Positions 17,642 through 25,933 of a DNA stretch of 64,000 nt are shown here, in pieces; position 1 is the stretch's first letter, and every line of letters starts with the position of its first letter. Source of the stretch: Thalassospira sp. HJ (GTDB taxonomy: Bacteria > Pseudomonadota > Alphaproteobacteria > Rhodospirillales > Thalassospiraceae); NCBI RefSeq assembly GCF_000948415.1, contig NZ_JYII01000012.1, forward strand, positions 124,001-188,000. Direction: 5' to 3'. The translations under genes were made by a program, and so were the position numbers. The notes beneath the pieces are model-generated. The model saw only the letters and a list, made by a program, of their open reading frames with translations, did no database searches and was not told the DNA's origin.

Positions 17642-17845
17642 CGTGTGTTCTCTCTTCTCAAAACGCGTTAACGTATCTCTCGGGATGCAGCGCTCAGTTT
17701 AAAATTGTTATATTGAGATGTAAGCATGTTGTTGCCATCAGCCTGCTGCAAGGCTTAGTGTCCCAGCAACGCCCCCGAAACTGTAATCACAAGCGCGTGA
17801 TCACGATGATTTTTTTGTTGCCGCGCTTCGAGGAACCTTTCGCCC

Positions 17846-19393
17846 ATGTCTGCCGCCATCAGCAACAGTTCCCAAAACGTCGAAACCACCCCGAACGCCC
17901 TTGATGCCAAAGCCAGGGATGACCTTATCCGTGAAGGCCGTGGACGTGCACGCGATGTGATCCGCGACTGGAACCTCAAGCACGCATATATCAATGGTGT
18001 CTGGCGTGCCGCCGATAGCCGTGAAACCCTTGATGTCATTGACCCGGCAAAGGGCGATGTAATTGGCGCAGTGCCGTTTATGCGCACGTCCGAAGCCCGT
18101 CAGGCGATTGATGCGGCCCATGCGGCCTTTTCGGCCTGGTCGGGCTTGCTGGCAGGCGAACGCGCCAAGATCCTGCGCCGCTGGCGCGATTTGCTTGAAG
18201 CTCATCAGGAAGATCTGGCAGCCCTGATCACGCTTGAGCAGGGCAAACCCCTTGATCAGGCACTGCGTGAAGTGGTCGGTGCGATTGCCTATGCCGAATG
18301 GTATGGCGAAGAAGCCAAGCGCGCCTATGGCCAGACCATGCCAGCCACCCAGCGCGATCGTCGCGTTGTCGTGCAAAAGCACCCGGTCGGTGTGGTTGCC
18401 GCTATCACGCCGTGGAACTTCCCGTTGACCATGGTGGTGCGCAAATGTGCCCCGGCACTTGCGGCGGGTTGTACCGTCATCGTTAAACCGGCCGAAGATA
18501 CTCCGCTTTCTGCCTTGGCCGCTGCCAAGCTGGCCGAGCAGGCCGGTTTCCCCGCCGGTGTGTTTAACGTTGTCACCGGGCTGCCGCATCCGATTGGCGA
18601 GGCGCTGACGGGCGATCACCGCGTGCGCATGCTGTCCTTCACCGGCTCGACCGCGGTTGGCAAACGGTTGATGGAACAATGTGCGCCGACGATGAAAAAG
18701 CTCTCGCTGGAGCTTGGTGGCAATGCGCCCTTTATCGTCATGGATGATGCCGATCTTGATGCGGCAGTTGCCGGTGCGATGATTTCAAAGTTCCGCAATA
18801 GCGGTCAGACCTGTGTCTGTGCCAACCGTATTTTTGTGCAGGACGGGCTTTATGATGCCTTTGTCGAAAAGTTCGTTGCGGCCAGCAATGCGCAGACCAT
18901 GGGCAATGGATTTGTGCCCGGCACGGAACTGGGGCCGCTGATCAATCGTCAGGCGGTGGCAAAGGTCGAACGCCTTGTTGCGGACGCTAAGAAACGTGGT
19001 GCAACCCTGATCCATGGTGCAGACTTGCCTGAAGAAGGCTTCTTCACCCGTCCGCTGATCATGACTGATGTGCCCCATGATGCGGATTGCTTTGACGAGG
19101 AACTGTTTGCCCCGGTTGCGCCGATCTATCGCTTTGGCACTGAAGACGAAGTGATAGAGCTTGCCAACCGGGTCCGCACCGGGCTGTCGTCTTATATCTA
19201 TAGTCGTGATGTCGGCCGCATCCAGCGTCTGGCGGATCGGCTTGAAACCGGTGTGGTCGGGATCAATGACGGCACCACTAGTCACGAAGGGGCGCCGTTT
19301 GGCGGCGTCAAGGAAAGTGGCCAGGGTCGCGAAGGCGGACATTGGGGGATTGAGGAATATCTCGAACCCAAATACCTCAATTACGCGCTTTAG
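17846..19393 (+). CDS. gabD: NAD(P)-dependent succinate-semialdehyde dehydrogenase-like aldehyde dehydrogenase
   Basis: A 515-residue aldehyde dehydrogenase. It shows the ITPWNFPL cofactor loop, ELGGNAPFIV with the general-base Glu, and the catalytic Cys in FRNSGQTCVCANRIF. C-terminal GVKESGQGREGGHWGIEEYLEPKYLN and LEQGKPLDQALREV are typical of GabD. It would oxidise succinate semialdehyde to succinate, closing the GABA shunt. The N terminus is about 30 residues longer than usual and low in conservation. No gabT is in the window, so the substrate is by family likeness only. Confidence 0.85.
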   Translation: MSAAISNSSQNVETTPNALDAKARDDLIREGRGRARDVIRDWNLKHAYINGVWRAADSRETLDVIDPAKGDVIGAVPFMRTSEARQAIDAAHAAFSAWSGLLAGERAKILRRWRDLLEAHQEDLAALITLEQGKPLDQALREVVGAIAYAEWYGEEAKRAYGQTMPATQRDRRVVVQKHPVGVVAAITPWNFPLTMVVRKCAPALAAGCTVIVKPAEDTPLSALAAAKLAEQAGFPAGVFNVVTGLPHPIGEALTGDHRVRMLSFTGSTAVGKRLMEQCAPTMKKLSLELGGNAPFIVMDDADLDAAVAGAMISKFRNSGQTCVCANRIFVQDGLYDAFVEKFVAASNAQTMGNGFVPGTELGPLINRQAVAKVERLVADAKKRGATLIHGADLPEEGFFTRPLIMTDVPHDADCFDEELFAPVAPIYRFGTEDEVIELANRVRTGLSSYIYSRDVGRIQRLADRLETGVVGINDGTTSHEGAPFGGVKESGQGREGGHWGIEEYLEPKYLNYAL

Positions 19394-19464
19394 CTTCGGC
19401 GCATTTTCTTTCGGCTCGGGTGGCGATATCGGCCATTTTTCGGACCTGAAATCAAAGATCGCAG

Positions 19465-19499
19465 AACGGCAATATCCTGATCGGGTATTGCCGTTTTTT
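19465..19499 (+). terminator. Intrinsic terminator after gabD
   Basis: AACGGCAATA pairs with TATTGCCGTT and is followed by six T. Confidence 0.85.
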
Positions 19500-19501
19500 G
19501 C

Positions 19502-19578
19502 TTTCGCCAGAGCTATGCAAAATTGTTTAGTGTGAATCTGGCGAAAAGAATCGTCATTTTGACCGCATTTGGCGAAAA
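19502..19578. repeat. Inverted and direct TGGCGAAAA repeats
   Basis: TTTCGCCAGA (19502-19511) and TCTGGCGAAA (19537-19546) form a perfect 10-bp inverted repeat, and TGGCGAAAA recurs at 19570-19578. They lie in the gap of about 530 bp between gabD and a small gene at 19927, where no longer gene is seen. Confidence 0.45.
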
Positions 19579-19781
19579 ATCCCTCTGTGCCAAACATTTT
19601 CCGATCTTTTTTCTTCTGCTGCCATCTTGAAAACAGCAACGGAAAGACGGGTGTCATATTATCTTAATCATAGATAGGGCAGGCGTTCCGGGCGGTGCGC
19701 ACTGCAAATGTTAGGAAAATGAACGCTTTATTTGTCATGAAACAAACATGTTAAATATGCATGATGAAAATAAGTCATCGG

Positions 19782-19851
19782 CACAAACAGGCATGCGTCA
19801 AACGCATATTTGGGGTGAGAAAACTCTTCTCGTAGGAATGCACAAACAGGC
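19782..19851. repeat. 12-bp direct repeat upstream of a small gene
   Basis: GCACAAACAGGC occurs at 19782-19793 and 19840-19851, 58 bp apart (start to start), in the leader region of the 53-codon gene at 19927. It may be a pair of regulator sites. Confidence 0.4.
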
Positions 19852-19926
19852 GTACATCGGATTTAACGAAACACATAGCGAAACCCCGGCGGGAACAATG
19901 CCGGATGCTTTTATGAGGAAACGGAC

Positions 19927-20088
19927 ATGAAAATGTATCGTGATTATGATCTGGTTGCCCTGCAGCGTGAAGCTGAACATCTTCGTGCACAGGCTATGCG
20001 CAACATGCTTGTCGCACTGGTACGCAAAGTTGGTGGCCTGTTTGGCACGCACAACAAACCCCATGGCGGTGTTGCTGCTGGCGCGTAA
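19927..20088 (+). CDS. Small basic protein of unknown function (53 aa)
   Basis: The frame begins MKMYRDYDLVALQREAEHLR, goes on with AQAMRNMLVALVRKVGGLFG and ends in a Gly/Ala tail. GAGG precedes the ATG and a strong terminator follows the stop, so it is a complete transcription unit. The pattern of aromatic start, LxxEAxxLRAQAMR and an amphipathic basic helix resembles the short helical proteins common in alphaproteobacteria (DUF1127-like group). The match is by eye and no function is claimed. Confidence 0.65.
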   Translation: MKMYRDYDLVALQREAEHLRAQAMRNMLVALVRKVGGLFGTHNKPHGGVAAGA

Positions 20089-20134
20089 TTGCGCTGCTCA
20101 ACCAAGCCCTGCGGCCGTTTACGCGGTACGCTTA

Positions 20135-20172
20135 AAAACGCCCTCGCATCATGTTGTTGCGAGGGTGTTTTT
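20135..20172 (+). terminator. Intrinsic terminator after the small gene
   Basis: AAACGCCCTCGCA pairs with TGCGAGGGTGTTT (one G-T pair) and runs into TTTTTG. Confidence 0.85.
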
Positions 20173-20252
20173 GTTTGTGCTCTTCACCTTCGTTGTCGGC
20201 AACGTTATTAAGGGGGATCGACCCCGTTTGAAACGCCCGGAAGTTGGTCTTT

Positions 20253-21041
20253 ATGAAACTTGCCCATTACGCCTTTGGCGAAGAAAACCGTGACAACGGC
20301 ACCATCGTGATCATTCATGGCCTGTTTGGTCAGGCCCGCAACTGGACGGCCATCGCCCGGCGTCTGGCCGAGAAATATCACGTGGTTACCGCGGATCTGC
20401 GCAATCACGGACGATCCGGCTGGGATATGGAAATGACCTATCCCGCCATGGCAGGCGATCTGGCCGAACTGATCCGGGAAGTTTCAGATAAACCGGTGCA
20501 TCTTGTCGGGCATTCCATGGGGGGTAAGGCATCGATGATGCTGGCCCTTTCTGCGGATGCTGAACTGGTCGCTGATCTGGTGGTCGTTGATGTTGCGCCT
20601 GTGGTCTATGACCATGACTATACCGGCTATATCTCTGCCATGCGCGGGGTTGATTTTGATGCGGTATCGCGCCGGGCCGAGGTCGAAGAAGCCCTTTCAT
20701 CTGGTGTTTCAGAAAAAGGTGTGCGGCAGTTCCTGGCCCAGAACGTCGTGACCGACAAGGACAGCGGCAAGATGTCCTGGCAGGTTAATATCGATGCCAT
20801 GGCCAACCACCTTGATGATATTACCGGCTGGCCTGAAGACGGGCTTTCTGATCAGTTTGGCCGTGATGTGCTGTTTGTCGCCGGGGCGAATTCGCACTAT
20901 ATCGATCCAAAGGACCGCGATCATATCAAGGCGCTGTTTCCCAAGGCCGCCTTTACCATCATCAAGGGGGCTGGCCACTGGGTACATGCCGAAAAGCCCG
21001 AGGCTGTCTTGTTGACCCTTTCTGCCTTCCTGAACCGCTAG
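20253..21041 (+). CDS. Alpha/beta hydrolase (YbfF-like esterase)
   Basis: A 262-residue alpha/beta hydrolase. The nucleophile elbow is VGHSMGGKASM and the oxyanion/HG motif IIHGLFGQARNW; the catalytic His is in GAGHWVHAEKPE. The length and the FGQARNWTAIARRLAEKYHVV start match YbfF-type acyl-CoA/ester hydrolases. ATG at 20253 has GGAAG eight bases upstream. The NUDIX gene follows 23 bp later and may be co-transcribed. Confidence 0.85.
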   Translation: MKLAHYAFGEENRDNGTIVIIHGLFGQARNWTAIARRLAEKYHVVTADLRNHGRSGWDMEMTYPAMAGDLAELIREVSDKPVHLVGHSMGGKASMMLALSADAELVADLVVVDVAPVVYDHDYTGYISAMRGVDFDAVSRRAEVEEALSSGVSEKGVRQFLAQNVVTDKDSGKMSWQVNIDAMANHLDDITGWPEDGLSDQFGRDVLFVAGANSHYIDPKDRDHIKALFPKAAFTIIKGAGHWVHAEKPEAVLLTLSAFLNR

Positions 21042-21064
21042 GCGACAGCAAAAGGAGCTTCATT

Positions 21065-21700
21065 GTGTCCGATCCGGATCTTCCTTCTGATCTTCCAAAT
21101 GGCTGGTCGATCCCCAAACAGGATCACGTGCGGGTGCGTGACATCGATTGCCTGTCGGACAACTGGTATCGCCTTTATCGCGTCGGGTTTGATCTGAAAC
21201 GCACCGATGGTTCATGGCAGCATCAAACCCGTGAGGCCTATGATCGCGGCAATGGTGCGGGTGTGTTGCTGTATAACCTTGCCGATCGCACCGTCATCCT
21301 GACCAGGCAATTCCGGATACCAAGCTTTGTGAATGGCAACGAAGACGGCATGCTGATCGAAGTTCCTGCCGGTGTCCTTGATGATCGTGACCCGATGTCG
21401 GCCGTCATTGCCGAGGTCGAGGAAGAAACGGGCTATAAGATCGGAAAACCCGTTCAGGTCTTTGATCTTTTCATGAGCCCGGGGTCGGTCACCGAACGCC
21501 TGCATCTGTTCGTTGCTGAAATCACCCGCGATCACCGAGAAGGCGCGGGCGGTGGCCTGCATGAAGAGGGCGAAGATATCGACGTTCTTGAAGTCCCGTT
21601 CGATGACATTCTGCCAATGATTACCGATGGCCGCATCCGTGATGCCAAGACCGTTATCCTGCTACAGCACGCTCTTCTGACCGGTCTGCTTCGCAAATAG
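21065..21700 (+). CDS. NudK-like NUDIX hydrolase (GDP-mannose/ADP-sugar pyrophosphatase)
   Basis: A 211-residue NUDIX protein starting at GTG with AGGAG seven bases upstream. The NUDIX box (GVLDDRDPMSAVIAEVEEETGY, residues about 108-129) deviates: Asp replaces the first Glu and Ala the usual Arg/Lys of REUXEE, while the metal-binding EEET core is intact. The N-terminal strand region and VFDLFMSPGSVTERLHLFVAE match the NudK/AdpP group acting on sugar nucleotides. It ends six bases from a converging SDR gene. Confidence 0.8.
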   Translation: MSDPDLPSDLPNGWSIPKQDHVRVRDIDCLSDNWYRLYRVGFDLKRTDGSWQHQTREAYDRGNGAGVLLYNLADRTVILTRQFRIPSFVNGNEDGMLIEVPAGVLDDRDPMSAVIAEVEEETGYKIGKPVQVFDLFMSPGSVTERLHLFVAEITRDHREGAGGGLHEEGEDIDVLEVPFDDILPMITDGRIRDAKTVILLQHALLTGLLRK

Positions 21701-21706
21701 GTGACG

Positions 21707-22429
21707 CTACCAGGGCAGCGCTTCGCCGTCATAGGCAAAGAACCCGCCGGAACTCTCCGTAGTCAATTGATCCAAGACGCCTAGCATGTTCGCTGTCGCC
21801 TCAAGTGGGCTTTGCACCCGAAGGCCTGATTTGGCAAACGGTCCGGAAAGGCCGGTATCAACCGTGCCCGGATGCAGGGCAACGCAAACCGCTTCGCGCT
21901 TGTTACGCCCGATTTCAATCGCGCTGCATTTCACCAGCTGATTAAGGGCTGCCTTGGCTGCGCGATAGCCATACCAACCGCCCATACGGTTATCACCAAT
22001 GCTGCCGACCTTGGCTGACAGGGTGGCAAATACCGATTTGCCAGACCTCGGCAATAGCGGGCAGAAATGCTTCATCAAAAGCGCAGGGCCAATGGTGTTG
22101 ATCTGGAATTGCTTGGCCATATAGTCCGGATCGATGTGACGCAGGGATTTTTCCGGCTGAAACGTTTCGTCATGCAGATAGCCGGTCGCGTCAATGATCA
22201 GGCGAACTTCACCGCCAAGGGTTTTGATAAAATCTGCACATTCCGCGACTGATTCTGGGCGATCAAAATCAAGGGCCGGGCTGCTGGAACGTGAAAGTGC
22301 AATCACCTCAGCAAAACGACTGCCTACTTGCAGGTGCTTGACAAAGGCCTGTCCGGTCCCGCCCGTCGCACCACAAACAATCGCAAGGCCATTTTCGGGA
22401 AAGCTTTCAAAGTCGGGCAGCGTGGTCAT
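21707..22429 (-). CDS. Short-chain dehydrogenase/reductase (C-factor-like)
   Basis: A 240-residue Rossmann protein with the cofactor loop GATGGTGQAFV, the substrate-site YGYRAAKAALNQLVK (Tyr-x3-Lys) and a Ser in ATLSAKVGSI. The short form and LHPGTVDTGLS motif resemble the CsgA/C-factor group of SDRs. Substrate unknown. Confidence 0.85.
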   Translation of the reverse strand: MTTLPDFESFPENGLAIVCGATGGTGQAFVKHLQVGSRFAEVIALSRSSSPALDFDRPESVAECADFIKTLGGEVRLIIDATGYLHDETFQPEKSLRHIDPDYMAKQFQINTIGPALLMKHFCPLLPRSGKSVFATLSAKVGSIGDNRMGGWYGYRAAKAALNQLVKCSAIEIGRNKREAVCVALHPGTVDTGLSGPFAKSGLRVQSPLEATANMLGVLDQLTTESSGGFFAYDGEALPW

Positions 22430-22551
22430 ATAGGGACTCGGTTTTGTGAGGGTTGTTTCTGCTTACGGCCTTGTTGGCACAGCGGTTCACATGTGCATGG
22501 GCGGTGCGTCGACGAACGCTATTTCTCTCACAAGTACAAAGGATTTCGAAA

Positions 22552-22941
22552 ATGGCGTTTGCTTATACCGAGGCCCAAAGCGCGCAGGCGGTTGCAGAAC
22601 TGCAATGGGCAAAAGCCGATAAGATTATGTTCACAAAGTTTACATCCTGCATCGGACTAATGGGGATCAAGGACGATCAGGTCATTGGCGTGCATCTGCC
22701 ATTGCGTGATGATCACAATGCGGTGACCAATGACGATATTGATGCGGCAATTGCACTGCTTGATGGTGTTGTAAATCCGGTGATCATCGGTGCCATCAGT
22801 GCCTGGAAGGCCAGCGCATCGGATGTGTTCACCCATCTTGTTGATACTCTTAACCCGGTCGAACAATATCCTTACGGTGACGGGATCTATGGCGGATCGG
22901 TCGATGATGGTCGGGTTCAGCCGGAATATACAGTCGAGTAG
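22552..22941 (+). CDS. Conserved-looking hypothetical protein (129 aa)
   Basis: AAGGA lies eight bases before the ATG; the frame extends upstream but without a good start. The protein is acidic and soluble with no signal or membrane segment. Notable pieces are KFTSCIGLMGIKDDQVIGVHL in the middle and a C-terminal GDGIYGGSVDDGRVQPEYTVE. I do not recognise the family. It is monocistronic, divergent from the SDR gene and ends at a strong terminator. Confidence 0.65.
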   Translation: MAFAYTEAQSAQAVAELQWAKADKIMFTKFTSCIGLMGIKDDQVIGVHLPLRDDHNAVTNDDIDAAIALLDGVVNPVIIGAISAWKASASDVFTHLVDTLNPVEQYPYGDGIYGGSVDDGRVQPEYTVE

Positions 22942-22959
22942 CCCGCGTCAGCACATAAA

Positions 22960-22991
22960 AAAAGCCGCCCGTTTTGCAGCGGGCGGCTTTT
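22960..22991. terminator. Bidirectional intrinsic terminator
   Basis: A perfect 12-bp stem (AAAAGCCGCCCG with CGGGCGGCTTTT) between the hypothetical gene and phaZ. Confidence 0.9.
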
Positions 22992-23011
22992 GGCTTTGAG
23001 TCTTACGTGCC

Positions 23012-24301
23012 TTATTCGGCAGCGTTGATATGGGTAACGTTGGGGGCGCTTCGTGCGCCTTTGCCCTCGTGATCGTGGCGGCGGATGAATTCCTTGATCC
23101 GCGGACTGATCTGTTCGCGCCAGCGACGGCCGTTAAAGACGCCGTAATGGCCAACACCCTGCTGGACGTGATGCATGCGCATGCTGTCAGGCAGGTTGGT
23201 GGTCAGCTTGTGCGCCGCACGGGTTTGACCCATGCCGGTAATGTCATCACGCTCGCCTTCAACCGTCAGAAGGGCGGTTTTGGTGATGGCAGACGGATCG
23301 ACCGGTACACCCTGCCAGCGCATTGTGCCTTCCGGCAGGCTGTGTTCGTGGAACACGACCTTCAGGGTCTGCAGGTAAAACTCGGCCGTCATATCCATCA
23401 CGGCGAGATATTCCTGATAGAAGGAACGCTTTGCTTCAGCACTTTCACCATCACCTTCGACAAGGTGGTTGAACATGTCGTGATGGGCTGAAACGTGACG
23501 GTCCCAGTTCATGCTCATGAAGCCGGCAAGCTGCATGAAGCCCGGATATACGCGGCGCATTACGCCCGCATGGGGCAGCGGCACATGCGAAATCACATGG
23601 CGTTCAAACCAGTCCAGGCTGTGCTGCTTGGCGAACTTGTTGACCTCGGTCGGGTTTTCTCGGGTATCGATCGGTCCGCCCATCAGCGTCATCGATGCCG
23701 GCTGGCAGGCTTCATTGCCTGCTGCCATAAGCGATGCAGCCGCAACCACCGGCACAGAGGGCTGGCAGACCGCCATCATGTGGGTGTTCGGGCCAAGCTT
23801 GCGCAGGAAGCGCATGATGTAATCGATATAGGTATCCAGATCGAAATGACCGAGATGGACCGGCACCAGACGGGCATCAATCCAGTCGGTGATATAGACG
23901 TCATGGTCTGGCAAAAGGGCCTCGACCGTGCCGCGCAGAAGGGTTGAAAAGTGCCCGGAAAGCGGGGCCACGATCAACAGGCGCGGGTCATCGGGCTGCG
24001 TTTTCAGATGGTCGGTTTCGCGCTTGAAATGCAACAGATTGCAAAAAGCTTCGCTGTGAACGACTTCTTCGGTGATCGGCACGGTTTCGCCGTCAATCAC
24101 CGTGGTGTCCAGACCGAATTCCGGTTTGCCGTAACGATGGGTAATATGGGTGAACACGTCACATGCTGCGGCGGCTGCCCGACCCTGATGGGTATAGGAC
24201 ATCGGGTTGGCCGGATTGCGCAGCCACTTCTTGCTGGCATCAGCTGCCATGCGAAGCGGGCTTATCGTGGCGTGCTGCAATTCATAAAGGTGATACAGCA
24301 T
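23012..24301 (-). CDS. phaZ: Intracellular polyhydroxyalkanoate depolymerase
   Basis: A 429-residue intracellular PHA depolymerase that breaks down native PHB granules to hydroxybutyrate. The nucleophile is C179 in VCQPSVP, the Cys lipase-box-like motif of this class; DWIDAR and GERDDITG (Asp) and GVGHYGVFNGRRWR (His) complete the site. The N terminus (MLYHLYELQHATISPLRMAA) is typical for alphaproteobacterial PhaZ. A palindrome resembling PhaR-type sites lies about 340 bp upstream. Confidence 0.92.
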   Translation of the reverse strand: MLYHLYELQHATISPLRMAADASKKWLRNPANPMSYTHQGRAAAAACDVFTHITHRYGKPEFGLDTTVIDGETVPITEEVVHSEAFCNLLHFKRETDHLKTQPDDPRLLIVAPLSGHFSTLLRGTVEALLPDHDVYITDWIDARLVPVHLGHFDLDTYIDYIMRFLRKLGPNTHMMAVCQPSVPVVAAASLMAAGNEACQPASMTLMGGPIDTRENPTEVNKFAKQHSLDWFERHVISHVPLPHAGVMRRVYPGFMQLAGFMSMNWDRHVSAHHDMFNHLVEGDGESAEAKRSFYQEYLAVMDMTAEFYLQTLKVVFHEHSLPEGTMRWQGVPVDPSAITKTALLTVEGERDDITGMGQTRAAHKLTTNLPDSMRMHHVQQGVGHYGVFNGRRWREQISPRIKEFIRRHDHEGKGARSAPNVTHINAAE

Positions 24302-24643
24302 TTACTCTCACTCCCGGGTGACCGACAAACGCTTCAGTGGTCACCGACCTGGTTTACGGCTTTCATCCTGTTTGTGTTCGCGCGCAGTTCGTCTGCAGGC
24401 GCGACTTGGCATTTTTTTAAGGATTCTGGTCAGAACCGCCAAATGGCGTGGGCCGATCTGATGCGCAGCAAAAGGGGCTGGTTACCAGCATGCAGAAATC
24501 CAGTAATTGCCTCGAAGCCTACGTGAGTTCGGCCTACATGCAATAGCCATTAAGTATGATGAACGTCCAAATTGTCGTTTTTCACCCTGATTCAAACGAA
24601 ATTTCCCCGATTTGTCGAGTGAAATTTTGCAATGCAGCGCAAG

Positions 24644-24660
24644 TTGTTGCGATGCAACAA
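24644..24660. promoter_or_regulatory. Perfect palindrome TTGTTGC-N3-GCAACAA
   Basis: A 7-3-7 palindrome upstream of phaZ. TGC/GCA palindromes are the known type of site for PhaR, the PHA-granule regulator of alphaproteobacteria, so it may control phaZ. The same half-site recurs three times in front of zwf. The 24,302-25,002 stretch otherwise holds only the minus-strand terminator and the inverted repeat listed separately. Confidence 0.45.
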
Positions 24661-24762
24661 ATGTTTTTCTCAGGCTCGGACAATATCCTGCGCAGGAATG
24701 TATGAGCCAAATGTGAAGAAGACTCGCATTTGTCAGATGGCAGGTTCCGCTGCCCGGTTCGC

Positions 24763-24801
24763 CCAAAACAAAAAAAGCACCGCTATCGGGGAAATAGCGG
24801 C
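24763..24801 (-). terminator. Intrinsic terminator, minus strand
   Basis: Read on the minus strand, CCGCTAT and ATAGCGG enclose seven bases and are followed by a long T tract. The nearest upstream gene is the 43-codon frame ending at 25003, giving a 3' region of about 200 bases. Confidence 0.75.
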
Positions 24802-24875
24802 GCCAGTATGCGGAGTATGCGGGAATCATTATTGCGGTTGCCAAGGCCATTTGGGGAAGACCGGGCTTAGGGAAG

Positions 24876-24929
24876 GTCTGACCGACAGGCGGGACAGGGT
24901 TTGGGTGCGGGGTTGCCTGCCGGTCAGAC
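24876..24929. repeat. 15-bp inverted repeat in the 3' region of the 43-codon gene
   Basis: GTCTGACCGACAGGC and GCCTGCCGGTCAGAC pair with a single mismatch around 24 bases. It lies between the small gene stop and its presumed terminator, so the transcript would hold a long stem-loop. Confidence 0.55.
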
Positions 24930-25002
24930 GCCCGTGATGGACAAAAGCTTGGTGGCTAATGGTCCGGGCCTCGGAAACACAGATAACGTGTGTTGGGAAT
25001 TC

Positions 25003-25134
25003 TCAGATCAGACCGCGAAGGGTTTGGGCCATGCCAAGTCCGATGACAAACAGGAAAAATCCTGTGCTGCCGACAACGGCGACCGTGCTGCAAAGCTCGT
25101 TCAAACGGGTCGGGTTATCAATCAGTTTCAACAT
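25003..25134 (-). CDS. Single-span small membrane protein (43 aa)
   Basis: The frame reads MLKLIDNPTRLNELCSTVAV and continues VGSTGFFLFVIGLGMAQTLR-GLI. It has a strong GAGGAGG ribosome binding site, a short basic start and one hydrophobic helix (about residues 18-36). I do not recognise a family. Small size means coding status rests on the ribosome binding site and the amino-acid pattern. Confidence 0.55.
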   Translation of the reverse strand: MLKLIDNPTRLNELCSTVAVVGSTGFFLFVIGLGMAQTLRGLI

Positions 25135-25436
25135 GGTCTGTCCTCCTCAATCTGTCTGAAGAAACCATACTGTTCTGATTTTGTTCCATCAAGAACAAAG
25201 TTGGAACAAACGAGGTGGAATGTATTTAATCGATTGATTTAATTGAAGTAAATAATGTTCACAAATGTTCTCATTTTTGAGTGGGAACAGCAATGAGAAC
25301 GGAGTTTCGGTGGGGCGATGGGCTCCAAAACTCTCGGAAAACTGCGATTCTCTGCGAGTCTTGTTTCGATGTTCTCAATGTTCTGATCAGATGACGTCAT
25401 ATGAACATCATGTGTGACGCCCAAATCAGCTCAATT

Positions 25437-25598
25437 TTTGCAACAAACCCGGCGTGCCTTGACAAAGGTGCAAACTGTTTTGGTTAAGGGCGCCGTCGCG
25501 TCGCTGGAATCAAATTGTTGCACGATGTTTCAACTGTCCTAAAATGCAGGAAATCCGGCTGTAATTGCATCGGTTTTGCAACAAACTGTTACGGTTAA
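25437..25598. promoter_or_regulatory. Repeated motifs in front of the zwf operon
   Basis: TTTTGCAACAAAC occurs at 25437 and 25575, and AACTGTT-NN-GGTTAA at 25473-25487 and 25584-25598; an inverted TTGTTGC is at 25515-25521. The 800-bp stretch 25,135-25,933 has no convincing gene, so these paired motifs probably mark the regulatory region of zwf-pgl-edd-glk-eda. Confidence 0.45.
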
Positions 25599-25933
25599 AC
25601 CGGATTTCGGTAAAACGTCTTCTATCGCGCGTGATCGCAGTGGTCTTGCCCCCATGGATCGTGTAACAGTGCGCGTTAGGAACCTGATAAATTAGCCATG
25701 CTGCTCAGGACACAGCAGGGCCGGACATCAGGGTTCCGGTCGTCAGTCATCTGATGACAGAATTCGGTCACAGTCAGGGTGTCATATTCCTGTGAGGTGA
25801 CAAAAAGCAGGCAGGGTCGGAAAATCCGGTTCTGCATCACGGCATCGGCCGTGCCCCGATTGTCTGCCAGGATCGCAAGATCCGGGGTCCCACCTTGGCG
25901 ACGGGAAGGAAACGTTGGAAGGCTAAGGGCATA

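Noticed and set aside
24482-24850. 122-codon minus-strand frame
   Set aside because: It runs through the terminator hairpin at 24,763-24,801 and the palindrome before phaZ, with a Cys/Ser-rich random composition.
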